Shown here: one piece after another, positions 8,322 through 15,312 of the stretch
How positions within the stretch are numbered: position 1 is the first letter of the stretch
Layout of the letters: every line of letters begins with the position of its first letter
Assembly: GCF_023227905.1 (NCBI RefSeq)
Contig: NZ_JALOCF010000050.1
Span: 1-37,079 of the forward strand
Origin: Methylobacter sp.
Lineage (GTDB): Bacteria; Pseudomonadota; Gammaproteobacteria; Methylococcales; Methylomonadaceae
Reading direction: 5' to 3'
DNA length: 37,079 nucleotides
Made by a program: the position numbers and the translations under genes
The notes under the pieces: generated by a model
What the model was told of the DNA's origin: nothing
The model's input: the letters and a program-made list of their open reading frames with translations, nothing else
The model's database searches: none

Positions 8322-9032
8322 TTAGTTTGAACCTTGTTTTGTATCTTCACCCAGAGTTTCAGTAAATTTCCTGAATTCTTCGGTGACATCTGAAAATTTT
8401 ACCTCATGCGCTACTTCTTCATAATTCTCTGTAAATCCAGTTACAATTAAATCAACCTTATTACGCTGACTAAAATCCTTAACTTCATCGGTAAAAGTTT
8501 TTTCAAGCTTAGCTAGTTCTTCATTCCGACGAATATTAAATGCATCTGAAAAGCGCTTTTGTTCAACTTCAAATATTTCACTTGATGCATTGCTTTTCAG
8601 TTCAACCAGATGTTTATCCCACTCTAAAAATTCTTTCTCTAATTGTTTTTTTGAAGCTTTCGCTTGGTGATAATTTTCAAGGATTCTAGTGTAGTTGATT
8701 AAGGCTACCTTACATTGTTTCGCCCGGATATTGTTCAATTGATTTTGCGTGTTATTTGAAATCCGGTAATTATCGGAAACTATTGAGTTAGTTAAGTCCA
8801 ATTCTTTAGAAACAAAATTCGCCTCGTCATTTGTTAAAATAAGGAAGTTCTGATTCTCTAGTTCTTTCTTCCTATCCTCGGCTTGTAATACCTTTCTCTT
8901 ATCAAGATGAGCTATTCTGCATCCACTTGTACGCTGAGGATCTACTTGAGCAGAAATAGATTTTTTGGATTGTTCCGCGGAACATCCACCAAGAATAGCT
9001 ACGCAAACCGCCATGATGGTGATACTTTTCAT
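8322..9032 (-). CDS. OmpH/Skp-like lipoprotein carried by the element
   Basis: A 236-residue protein with a lipoprotein signal peptide: short basic start, hydrophobic core and lipobox LGGC with Cys17. After a first region of about 75 residues, the part from about residue 95 on reads like an OmpH/Skp chaperone: a short strand CKVALINYTRIL, a long charged helical arm rich in Lys/Glu, a returning arm, then VDLIVTG and a DVTEEF ending. Skp-type proteins hold unfolded outer-membrane proteins in the periplasm; a lipid-anchored version would do so at a membrane. Start ATG at 9032 with AAGG about 10 bp upstream. It lies 58 bp after the other lipoprotein gene and shares its terminator. It could instead be an unrelated coiled-coil lipoprotein; the Skp assignment comes from the pattern, not an alignment. 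Confidence 0.7.
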   Translation of the reverse strand: MKSITIMAVCVAILGGCSAEQSKKSISAQVDPQRTSGCRIAHLDKRKVLQAEDRKKELENQNFLILTNDEANFVSKELDLTNSIVSDNYRISNNTQNQLNNIRAKQCKVALINYTRILENYHQAKASKKQLEKEFLEWDKHLVELKSNASSEIFEVEQKRFSDAFNIRRNEELAKLEKTFTDEVKDFSQRNKVDLIVTGFTENYEEVAHEVKFSDVTEEFRKFTETLGEDTKQGSN

Positions 9033-9090
9033 ACTAATTAATCCTTTTTCTTTAAGCAGTAAAACAAATCATAAGCTGGCCCACACAAGG

Positions 9091-9606
9091 TTATTTATAA
9101 AACATCAAAAGCTCATCCATGACAGGGTCGATTTTTGTTTTTACGCCTTGCCATTTCAACGGGGAAAAACCGCCTTTGCCTCTAAGATGATAATTGGCAT
9201 GAGCAATCCTTGAATTTTTGTCTGAGATTGCAATATCTGCCGAGGATAAATAAGTTACAAAATCCCATGATCGTCTGGCGGTATAGGTTAAATTAAAGTC
9301 GCATGAGTCTGGGGATGGAGTTATATCCATATAATATTGATCAGGGAAACTATCTTCTTCATCCTGGACTTTGGCCTTAGTCGTAGGCGATAACGCTATA
9401 AATTCGCTTGTTATGTTATGGCGCTTCAGGTCATCAGCTATCACCTGCACAAAATCATCCACTTCAACTTTTGGATTTTCTTTGATACAGATATGTTTCA
9501 CGCTATAAGACGCTTCAAGCGGTCTAACCGTTACAGACGTACATCCTACACCCATAATACTTACAATTAAGATAACACTAAATTTGATCACGTTAATCAG
9601 TCCCAT
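9091..9606 (-). CDS. lipoprotein, Sbal_3080-like
   Basis: A 171-residue protein from the ATG at 9606 (a TTG at 9612 is the only earlier start). The N-terminus has a hydrophobic stretch followed by the lipobox GVGC (Cys22). The body has features I associate with the Sbal_3080 lipoprotein family: HICIKENPKVEVDDF near the start, CDFNLTYTARRSWDFVTYLS in the middle, ANYHLRGKGG, and the DPVMDELL ending. The function of that family is not known. It is the first gene of a two-gene unit with the OmpH-like lipoprotein, between two minus-strand terminators, which marks them as a separate transcription unit of the element. Confidence 0.7.
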   Translation of the reverse strand: MGLINVIKFSVILIVSIMGVGCTSVTVRPLEASYSVKHICIKENPKVEVDDFVQVIADDLKRHNITSEFIALSPTTKAKVQDEEDSFPDQYYMDITPSPDSCDFNLTYTARRSWDFVTYLSSADIAISDKNSRIAHANYHLRGKGGFSPLKWQGVKTKIDPVMDELLMFYK

Positions 9607-9710
9607 TGACAAAGCCGTTAGAAATACATCATCTTACATTATTGGGTTAGATAACACACTAAATCACAAGCAACCTTTTTTAGTATAAGTTTGCGCCTAT
9701 CGAATTGACA

Positions 9711-9735
9711 TAAAAAACCGGCATGGTTAGCCGGT
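9711..9735 (-). terminator. intrinsic terminator between the replication genes and the lipoprotein unit
   Basis: Minus strand: ACCGGC/GCCGGT stem (9730-9735 with 9717-9722), seven-base loop, then A residues on the plus strand giving a T-run. It insulates the lipoprotein pair from the upstream replication operon, so the pair must have its own promoter in 9607-9711. Confidence 0.7.
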
Positions 9736-9848
9736 CTTAGTTGTTACATTTTGCTAATCATTTTAATTCTTAAGCAAATCATCATCATGTTATGTTGGGT
9801 TTAAATATGCCTGTAGTTTTTACTACATCTCTCTCGTTGAAAACACTT

Positions 9849-9871
9849 AACCCGCTTCGGCGGGTTTTTTT
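9849..9871 (+). terminator. orphan plus-strand intrinsic terminator
   Basis: A seven-bp stem AACCCGC/GCGGGTT closed by a TTCG tetraloop and followed by a run of seven T residues in total. It is the strongest terminator in the element, yet all element genes run on the other strand. It therefore implies a short plus-strand transcript ending here. Confidence 0.75.
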
Positions 9872-9975
9872 GCTTCACAAAGTTACCTGTAGTGGTGGGA
9901 TTGGGCAAGTTGATACAAAAAAGCCCATAATCCGTTAAGGCTACCGGCCTTGATTGTTATATTATTACATTGTCT

Positions 9976-10140
9976 CTAATTGGCCGGTTTATCGGTATAG
10001 CGCCAACTCACTTTAACGCTTCCCATTATTTCTGGCTCTGGTAGCTGTTCGTCTCGATAAGGTTTTAACAGAACGATATTAAGCCTGTCATCGTGAATAT
10101 TTGCCGCTTCGAGTTTAGATAGCCTGGTCTCTATGCTCAT
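9976..10140 (-). CDS. small hypothetical protein, paralogue of its upstream neighbour
   Basis: A 54-residue frame from ATG 10140 to TAG at 9976-9978. Its first residues (MSIETRLSKLEA) match those of the 63-residue gene just upstream (MSIKTRLDRLEQ), so the two share a short N-terminal helix and probably arose by duplication. The rest, ending WRYTDKPAN, shows no recognisable domain. It starts 9 bp after the upstream stop, as in a translationally linked operon. It is the last gene of the leftward replication operon. Confidence 0.55.
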   Translation of the reverse strand: MSIETRLSKLEAANIHDDRLNIVLLKPYRDEQLPEPEIMGSVKVSWRYTDKPAN

Positions 10141-10149
10141 GTTGCCTCG

Positions 10150-10341
10150 CTATGGTTCGAGTGGAACTATTAAGATAACCATCTGGTCTGGGTGCGGTCT
10201 TGGATTGCCGGTTTCAGCCATCCAGCGAGTTATGGCTTCATCTTCACTCACAAAATCACCATCAGTGACTATTAAGATTGCATTATGCTGTGGTTTCGGC
10301 GTTGATTGCTCTAGCCTGTCTAACCGGGTTTTGATGCTCAT
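10150..10341 (-). CDS. small hypothetical phage-type protein
   Basis: A 63-residue protein. The start overlaps the stop of the preceding gene by four bases (ATGA), a sign of translational coupling and of a real gene. The N-terminal helix MSIKTRLDRLEQ is of the kind seen in many small prophage proteins with a short coiled coil, and the AILIVTDGDF segment suggests a beta strand. Function unknown. Confidence 0.6.
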   Translation of the reverse strand: MSIKTRLDRLEQSTPKPQHNAILIVTDGDFVSEDEAITRWMAETGNPRPHPDQMVILIVPLEP

Positions 10342-10604
10342 TTCTGATTCTCCAATACTTCGATACGTTTCTCTAAATCGCTGCCCTCGATCACCTTACT
10401 GACCGCTTGCAGCATCCAAGTCAGTTTAGTGGCATCCTGTACGTCAACCATTCCCGACCTTGCCTCTCTATATACCTTTGCCATTTCCCGTTTAACATCC
10501 TGCATAGTGTCCAGTTTCGCCCGGTATCGCGCTCCTTTGTGTGGGGGTAGGTGGGACACCTCGCCCGTTATGCCATCGACCTCGACCGGATATTGATTAG
10601 CCAT
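10338..10604 (-). CDS. small hypothetical protein of the element's replication operon
   Basis: An 88-residue, mostly helical, charged protein with the core GARYRAKLDTMQDVKREMAK and a C-terminal coiled-coil-like EKRIEVLENQ. Proteins of this shape are often found in prophages and integrated elements of Proteobacteria; I know no function. It ends in a four-base ATGA overlap with the next small gene and begins 23 bp after the previous one. Confidence 0.6.
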   Translation of the reverse strand: MANQYPVEVDGITGEVSHLPPHKGARYRAKLDTMQDVKREMAKVYREARSGMVDVQDATKLTWMLQAVSKVIEGSDLEKRIEVLENQK

Positions 10605-10627
10605 TTTTCAACCTCAATGTTTAATAG

Positions 10628-10879
10628 TTAACAGGGTTTTGGATTCATCCGACGTAAAAACTCCGCATGTTCTGAGTTCCTTGCCATTACTTCTATAGAA
10701 TTTCCATTAGGCGTGTAGCAAGTAACAATAATTTCAGAATCTAAAGGCGCTGCTAATTCTGCTAATTTGCTAATTGGGCGTGGTGTTTTGGTGCTTTCAG
10801 CTTCGCAATTAGCAGGATTAGCAAAATTAGCAGGGGGGATAGTTTTTGTTTTTGATAATTCACTAGGATCAAACCACAT
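10628..10879 (-). CDS. small Pro/Ala/Asn-repeat protein next to the DUF3987 gene
   Basis: An 83-residue protein starting 11 bases inside the 3' end of the DUF3987 gene, with ATGGAG ahead of the ATG. It begins MWFDPSEL, followed by a low-complexity stretch PANFANPAN and then SKLAELAAP. From memory, short proteins beginning with a similar MW-DP motif and carrying PAT/PAN-type repeats commonly follow replication genes in prophages and integrative elements. The C-terminal half (IIVTCYTPNGNSIEVMARN, AEFLRRMNPKPC) may be a small folded domain. The repetitive DNA coding for the central part also forms inverted TGCTAAT repeats (10751-10832). Confidence 0.6.
   Translation of the reverse strand: MWFDPSELSKTKTIPPANFANPANCEAESTKTPRPISKLAELAAPLDSEIIVTCYTPNGNSIEVMARNSEHAEFLRRMNPKPC
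10751..10832. repeat. inverted cluster of TGCTAAT repeats (iteron-like)
   Basis: Three direct copies of TGCTAATT begin at 10751, 10760 and 10768, and three inverted copies ([A/G]ATTAGCA) begin at 10807, 10816 and 10825. The spacing is 8-9 bp. Two opposed arrays of a 7-8 bp motif look like replication-initiator binding sites. They overlap the small repeat protein, so selection on protein sequence is a competing explanation, though one spacing of 8 breaks the codon period and the two arrays use different reading frames. Confidence 0.4.
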
Positions 10880-12398
10880 GCTGCACGCTCCATGATTTTT
10901 TAGTGACTACATTATCAATAACTATTCCCGGCTCATTTTCAACAAGATAACCATTAGTCACAAGCTCACCTATGGCGGCATCGAGACGCTTTTTATTGCG
11001 TAAATGACTTGGCCCCTGAGTAAGCACCGCGGCTGTTCTAAATATTCGACAACCGCGCCCGTCAAGCCATCTGGATAATGATTCAGCATCAGTAACAGAC
11101 TGTGGAATAACTGCCGCGCCTTTTATGCGTAGCGTCTCTTTCAAATACCATTGAATGATAACTAGGGCACGGTTAAGGCGATTAACGTCGATGACTCGCG
11201 CTGTCATCCCGTCCTCAATTGCCGTCAACACCCCAGCAATACGACAGGCGTTTTCAAGTGCCTTTGATGCTCTGTCTCGCAGTTCCGACAAGTCGTTACC
11301 GGATTGCATCAGGGTTTCAAACTGATTCATTGCTTCAATAGCCGTCCTCTGCGCTTCTTCATTCAAAGGCAGTTCTAGCGGATCAAGCTCCTGTTCACTT
11401 TTACCTGTGCGCGGCTCTGCTTCGGTCAAGGCCTTAAGCTTTGCAAATAGTCGCTTAACCTCCCTGCGCTCCCTTGGTTGCTCGAATAGTTCAATATGTC
11501 GACTACCGATAGTTGATTCAGGCCACGCCACTAAACACCGCGCCAGTAAGCCTTGTCCGTTCGCCATTCGATCACTCAATAACTGCGCCATGACATCAGG
11601 TTGCGCCAATTGGTGCATGGCTAATCTGCGCCCATATAAAACGCCACTGCCATCGCCAGCTCTCACCCGGTCAAATGCTGCGCCATCCCACATCTTGCAC
11701 CATCGCGCCATCGTCTTTAGTGCGTTATCCGAATTCAAGGCATGACCGCCAATCAATAGCCCGGCCTCATCGCTGAATAAGCCTAGGCTTGGCTGTGATA
11801 CCGCCATCAGTTTATAAAGCCCCTCAACCGTCGGTTCTGTCACAAATCTAAGCGGCATAATCGGCGGTTCTGGCTTCTTAGGGCATGAGTGCTTAGCCTC
11901 TGCTGCATAATCACTCGCTGCCTGGCTTTTTGCTGCTTTTGCTGCCGCTTTATTTGCTGCGTCTGCAACTTCTTTCCATTGGGCAAGCTCGGCCTCATAA
12001 AGTTTCAGCTCAATAGCGTAAGACTCCATATCCTGCCGCTCCTGTGCTTTAGCTGCGCCCAGTACCACATCATCAACACCGCTCTTACGCTCTCCCGATT
12101 CTGCTACGGTCAATAAAAACAACGATAAAGGCTTGCTTTCTCCCCACGGAAGCATGACATCAAAATGCGTTTGAGCTGCCAGTGACGCACTAGCCAGAAC
12201 ACTTTGGCAACATAGCGTTAGCGGGGCTTTTATCGTTTCATGCAAAGCCGTTGCTGCCGATCCTAAAACGTCGCCTAACGCTTCAACTGGATAGGGTGCG
12301 GCTTTGGGTAGTGGTGCGCGTAGCGGTTCAGGCTCACAAATTAACAAGTTAGATATGGGCTGTTGTTCGCCATAATCATCTATTACATCGGGCATCAT
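10869..12398 (-). CDS. DUF3987 (YfjI-like) replication-type protein
   Basis: A 509-residue protein. I start it at the ATG at 12398, which overlaps the TGA of the upstream gene (ATGA). The frame is open further upstream, but that part is simply the other gene read out of phase. A DUF3987 domain fills most of the protein, with the P-loop-like ESGERKSGVDD segment about 105 residues in, an Ala/Lys-rich helical insertion, the GLFSDEAGLLIGGHAL motif, and LARCLVAWPEST. DUF3987 proteins resemble primase/helicase ATPases of prophages and satellites such as E. coli YfjI. It probably starts or drives replication of the excised element together with the upstream hypothetical protein. Confidence 0.85.
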   Translation of the reverse strand: MMPDVIDDYGEQQPISNLLICEPEPLRAPLPKAAPYPVEALGDVLGSAATALHETIKAPLTLCCQSVLASASLAAQTHFDVMLPWGESKPLSLFLLTVAESGERKSGVDDVVLGAAKAQERQDMESYAIELKLYEAELAQWKEVADAANKAAAKAAKSQAASDYAAEAKHSCPKKPEPPIMPLRFVTEPTVEGLYKLMAVSQPSLGLFSDEAGLLIGGHALNSDNALKTMARWCKMWDGAAFDRVRAGDGSGVLYGRRLAMHQLAQPDVMAQLLSDRMANGQGLLARCLVAWPESTIGSRHIELFEQPRERREVKRLFAKLKALTEAEPRTGKSEQELDPLELPLNEEAQRTAIEAMNQFETLMQSGNDLSELRDRASKALENACRIAGVLTAIEDGMTARVIDVNRLNRALVIIQWYLKETLRIKGAAVIPQSVTDAESLSRWLDGRGCRIFRTAAVLTQGPSHLRNKKRLDAAIGELVTNGYLVENEPGIVIDNVVTKKSWSVQHVV

Positions 12399-12838
12399 GC
12401 TTGCACCGCCTTGGGATAATAAGTCTTGATGGTTTCGCGTGTGGGTGTCCAGCGCTGATCTAACGGTTTGGATATGTCGTAGTAGCCGGTTGGCGTGGTG
12501 AAGTCCTCCCACGCAGGCCAGACTGTAACGGATATGGCTAACGCCCTTAATAGGCATTTAACCAGCTCAATGATTAGCGTCGCTGCTGCGCTCCTGTCCC
12601 ACTCCACGATGAAGGGACAGCCAGAAACAGGCCATATAAGCGCCTTTGGGTCTTGTTCTGCCGTGAGTACCATTGCCGACATATCGCGGTCTTTGTTGCG
12701 TTCTTGGGCAGCTCGAAAGGCATTACCGCCAACACACACGAATATAAAATCAGGTGGGTTGCTCCAGCACATACGCTCAGCAAGGCTTTTGCCATACGCT
12801 GCGTATTTTGATTTGAAATTGGTCTGTTTGTTCATCAT
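12395..12838 (-). CDS. hypothetical protein coupled to the DUF3987 gene
   Basis: About 147 residues from the ATG at 12838 (ATGATG pair; CAGGG lies 8 bp upstream). A further ATG at 12865 has no ribosome binding site. The sequence is well mixed and has the look of a folded alpha/beta protein: FIFVCVGGNAFRAAQERN, SGCPFIVEWDRSAAATLIIEL, SVTVWPAWEDF. No domain recognised with confidence. Four-base overlap with the DUF3987 gene points to coupled translation and a joint role, for example as a primase-side partner (inference). Confidence 0.65.
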   Translation of the reverse strand: MMNKQTNFKSKYAAYGKSLAERMCWSNPPDFIFVCVGGNAFRAAQERNKDRDMSAMVLTAEQDPKALIWPVSGCPFIVEWDRSAAATLIIELVKCLLRALAISVTVWPAWEDFTTPTGYYDISKPLDQRWTPTRETIKTYYPKAVQA

Positions 12839-12984
12839 AGCGAGAACCCTGCCCATGATAACCATGTACCAACTTTGATTATTGCGGTTTTGATACGGGT
12901 AGGAAGTGAAGTAAAATAGAATTGTATTGTTTGTATTGCGCTACGCCCGGTTGCCGCCGGGTTCGTGGTCAATCTGTCCATAAT

Positions 12985-13245
12985 CTAGGCTCCGGCTCTT
13001 GCGACTTCCAGTTCAATAACCAGCGCCTTTATTTCTTCGTCTGATTTTCCAGCAATACGAGCTTGATTGATTGCCTGAACTTCGTTTGAAGGCCACGCTA
13101 CTCTTTCGCCGCCGATCCTCACGGGACGAGTAAATAAGCCTTTCTGAATTTTTCTATAGAGAGTTGACCGGCTATCGCCTGTGGCCTGTTCGACAATGGG
13201 ACGTCGTAATAGGGGATTGAGTGCGGGTAATATTGTACTTGCCAT
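12985..13245 (-). CDS. AlpA-type regulator / excisionase
   Basis: An 86-residue MerR-like winged helix protein of the AlpA family. The key block is GDSRSTLYRKIQKGLFTRPVRIGGERVAWPSNEVQAI, here quoted in parts: the recognition helix SRSTLYRKIQKG, the wing VRIGGERVAW and the helix NEVQAI. A strong AAGGAGG lies 9 bp before the ATG. AlpA proteins act as excisionases or activate integrase genes (CP4-57, P4 Vis). The AT-rich 126 bp upstream holds its likely control region, including an imperfect palindrome around 13305-13330. Confidence 0.88.
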   Translation of the reverse strand: MASTILPALNPLLRRPIVEQATGDSRSTLYRKIQKGLFTRPVRIGGERVAWPSNEVQAINQARIAGKSDEEIKALVIELEVARAGA

Positions 13246-13371
13246 TCTTTAAGCCTCCTTAGGCCTGTTAGGGAATGACAATATTTTGCGGTGATATAAA
13301 TTTCGCTAGTCGATAACAATATCATCGAAATTTTCAAGTGTTTTAGAAATTAGAAATTAACTATTAATCAA

Positions 13372-13809
13372 TTAGTTGCTTAATTTCTTTCGCGCTTTGC
13401 TTAACTGAGTTTGAAGTTTATTTACCTCTGATTCTGCTCTCCATTTAGATTTATACCTGCCTGACTGAATCATAATTTCTATTAAGGCTTCTTTATCGGT
13501 CTTAAACGCATCTCTCTCTTTCATCACGTCTACACACTCAATCATTAACTTAAGTGTTTTATCTGAAAACACCGGCGGTTTACCTGGCTTTTTAGGTGGA
13601 TTTTTAATCTCGGGTTTTGGGTTAGGTTTACGCCCTCTTTTTTTGGGTGTTAGCTGGTATTCTAATAAAGCATTTTTGATGTATTGGTCTTTAAGTTCCT
13701 GAAATAGCCTCCTATTTTCGGCTTCCAGTGCTTCGCATTGTTCAAGTAGAGTCGGCACTTTTCCGCAAAGTGCATGAGCCATCGCTTCCAGTTTGCTTTT
13801 TCTATTCAT
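13372..13809 (-). CDS. coiled-coil protein with AT-hook-like basic motif
   Basis: A 145-residue protein. Residues about 20-45 form a predicted coiled coil (LLEQCEALEAENRRLFQELK). The centre holds a very basic, proline-rich segment KKRGRKPNPKP that looks like an AT hook, followed by more Lys/Pro. The C-terminal half is helical and charged. No family recognised. Sitting between the integrase and the AlpA gene, it may be a DNA-bending or nucleoid-like accessory factor for recombination or silencing of the element (inference). Confidence 0.65.
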   Translation of the reverse strand: MNRKSKLEAMAHALCGKVPTLLEQCEALEAENRRLFQELKDQYIKNALLEYQLTPKKRGRKPNPKPEIKNPPKKPGKPPVFSDKTLKLMIECVDVMKERDAFKTDKEALIEIMIQSGRYKSKWRAESEVNKLQTQLSKARKKLSN

Positions 13810-13913
13810 TCAACATTCCATTAAAGTGTGTTGTGTTCGTTACGAGAGGAATAATCAGAAACAGAGAAACGAATCCTGCTTATTACTCCGTCGAGCTATT
13901 CGGTTAATTTGAG

Positions 13914-15158
13914 CTATACCGCATTGCGAATCGGTGTTACGTTCCAATCTTTGCCGGTTTCGCATGACTCCAGGTAATTCGCCCAAAGTTGCAAAGCCTT
14001 TTTGCGTTCATCAAAGAAATCATGTCGGCCATAAGTGCCTGCTACACCAGATATGGAATGATTCAAACATCGCTCACTGATAAATTCATCAACACCCATT
14101 TCCTGTAGCTTTGTCTTGGCAGTTCTGCGCAAATCGTGGACAGTAAAATGATTGATGTTGGTTATTTTTTCTAGCGCTTTATTGAGTGTTGCTTCGCTGA
14201 TATGCGGTAATTTTTTATGCTGAGAACTACGCGCGGGCAGTAAGTTATCGCTGTCTGCTGATCTGATAAATAGCTCATTAAGCGCTTCAATGGTTTGTGC
14301 TGGTAACGGAATATCAATGGCCGATTTGGTTTTTGTCCTATGTTTTACAATTGTCCATATTGCCGTACCAAGATTAAATTCAGATTTTAATGCCTTGATA
14401 AGCTCTGATTTACGCACGCAAAGTATCAATAGCAATTTGACTGTTAAATAGTTGTCACGACCAAAGCCTTTTGCCTCTGTCATATCTTTAAACAGCGCCG
14501 TTAATTCCTCTTTGCTTAAGGTGCGTTCCCTAGGCTCTTGCTTGCCGCCAGCATAAGAAATGTCGAGCCACTGTGCTGGATTATGAGGGATGATGTGTTG
14601 CGCCACGGCAAATCCAAAAACTCGGCGCGTATGTTCTCTTAATTTATTGGTGCTTGCCGGATAACTGCGAGCAAGGTCTTTTTGATACATGGTGTTGATG
14701 TGCTTGCCGGTCACATCCTCAACGAGCATTTTACCCAAGGCCGCGCTTAGCCGGTTAATGTGTCCTAGCGCCTGTTCAGGTTTTTTGAGCTTTGGAAGAA
14801 CGCGCTCCTTGTAATAGAGCTCAGTCAGTGTTGCCACTGTGATACGGTTCTTTTCCGCTTCGATCTGGGCAATAGCGGCGATTTTACGCGATTGCTTTTC
14901 TGCTGCGACATCATGACCCAAAGAGACACGAGCGCTTAGTTCCTTAGCTCTGCGTCGAGCATCGACAAGTGGGAGGTCTTTGTAAGAGCCGATAAACATT
15001 TGGCGCTGTTTACCTGCCAGACGATAACGAAAGCGCCACATTGGAGCAGCCATTTCTTTACGATAGCAAATATAAAGACCGCCACCATCAGTGCGGCCTT
15101 CAAAATGTTCACCTTTTTTTATCCAGGATTTGATCTGTATATCAGTTAATTTGGCCAC
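13914..15158 (-). CDS. tyrosine recombinase, P4-type integrase
   Basis: A 414-residue integrase. The start is a GTG at 15158 with GGAGAG 5 bp before it. The N-terminal DUF4102-like arm-binding domain (about 1-90) includes TDGGGLYICYRK and the RYRLAGKQRQMFIGSY segment. The core-binding domain follows (about 100-200). In the catalytic domain Arg is in LCVRKSELIKA, HDLRRT supplies the His and second Arg, and the last His and the Tyr nucleophile are in LNHSISGVAGTYGRHD. All key residues are present, so it should be active. It lies 160 bp from attR and reads away from it, the usual place for the integrase of such an element. Confidence 0.95.
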   Translation of the reverse strand: MAKLTDIQIKSWIKKGEHFEGRTDGGGLYICYRKEMAAPMWRFRYRLAGKQRQMFIGSYKDLPLVDARRRAKELSARVSLGHDVAAEKQSRKIAAIAQIEAEKNRITVATLTELYYKERVLPKLKKPEQALGHINRLSAALGKMLVEDVTGKHINTMYQKDLARSYPASTNKLREHTRRVFGFAVAQHIIPHNPAQWLDISYAGGKQEPRERTLSKEELTALFKDMTEAKGFGRDNYLTVKLLLILCVRKSELIKALKSEFNLGTAIWTIVKHRTKTKSAIDIPLPAQTIEALNELFIRSADSDNLLPARSSQHKKLPHISEATLNKALEKITNINHFTVHDLRRTAKTKLQEMGVDEFISERCLNHSISGVAGTYGRHDFFDERKKALQLWANYLESCETGKDWNVTPIRNAV

Positions 15159-15170
15159 CGAACTCTCCTA

Positions 15171-15209
15171 TGTGTACCAAGAAAATTTGGTACATGCTTT
15201 GGTACACAT
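15171..15209. promoter_or_regulatory. right-arm TTGGTACA repeats
   Basis: Two direct copies of TTGGTACA (15187-15194 and 15199-15206) and one inverted copy (TGTGTACCAA, 15171-15180) in the 5' leader of the integrase gene. The direct pair matches the left-arm pair at 8101-8123. Binding here could combine recombination with autoregulation of the integrase. Confidence 0.55.
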
Positions 15210-15279
15210 TTATTGTGCGCTTATGTGGGATTGCTTGCAACAGGTAGAGACAGAAAAGCTAGTATTTAAGGGGCTTTTA

Positions 15280-15302
15280 GGGAGGGTTTAGGAGGGTGTG
15301 GG
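15280..15302 (+). other. putative G-quadruplex motif beside attR
   Basis: Four G-triplets at 15280, 15284, 15294 and 15300 with loops of 1, 7 and 3 bases fit the standard four-stack G-quadruplex pattern. A further GGGG lies at 15270. The motif is 17 bp inside the right att repeat, between it and the integrase gene. The sequence around it has no other function I can see. Confidence 0.5.
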
Positions 15303-15312
15303 AATGTGTGAA

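Larger units (their letters stand above)
9613..9975. other. intergenic regulatory region with three hairpins
   Basis: No coding region seen. It holds the minus-strand terminator at 9711-9735, a strong plus-strand terminator at 9849-9871 with no plus-strand gene before it, and a weak hairpin followed by T residues on the minus strand at about 9915-9945 (AGCC/GGCT stem) that may end the replication operon. A single TGCTAAT motif at 9752-9758 matches the iteron-like repeats at 10751-10832. Confidence 0.5.

Noticed and set aside
12399..12557. N-terminal extension of the DUF3987 frame
   Set aside because: It overlaps the upstream gene out of phase, has no start signal, and a coupled ATGA start exists at 12398.
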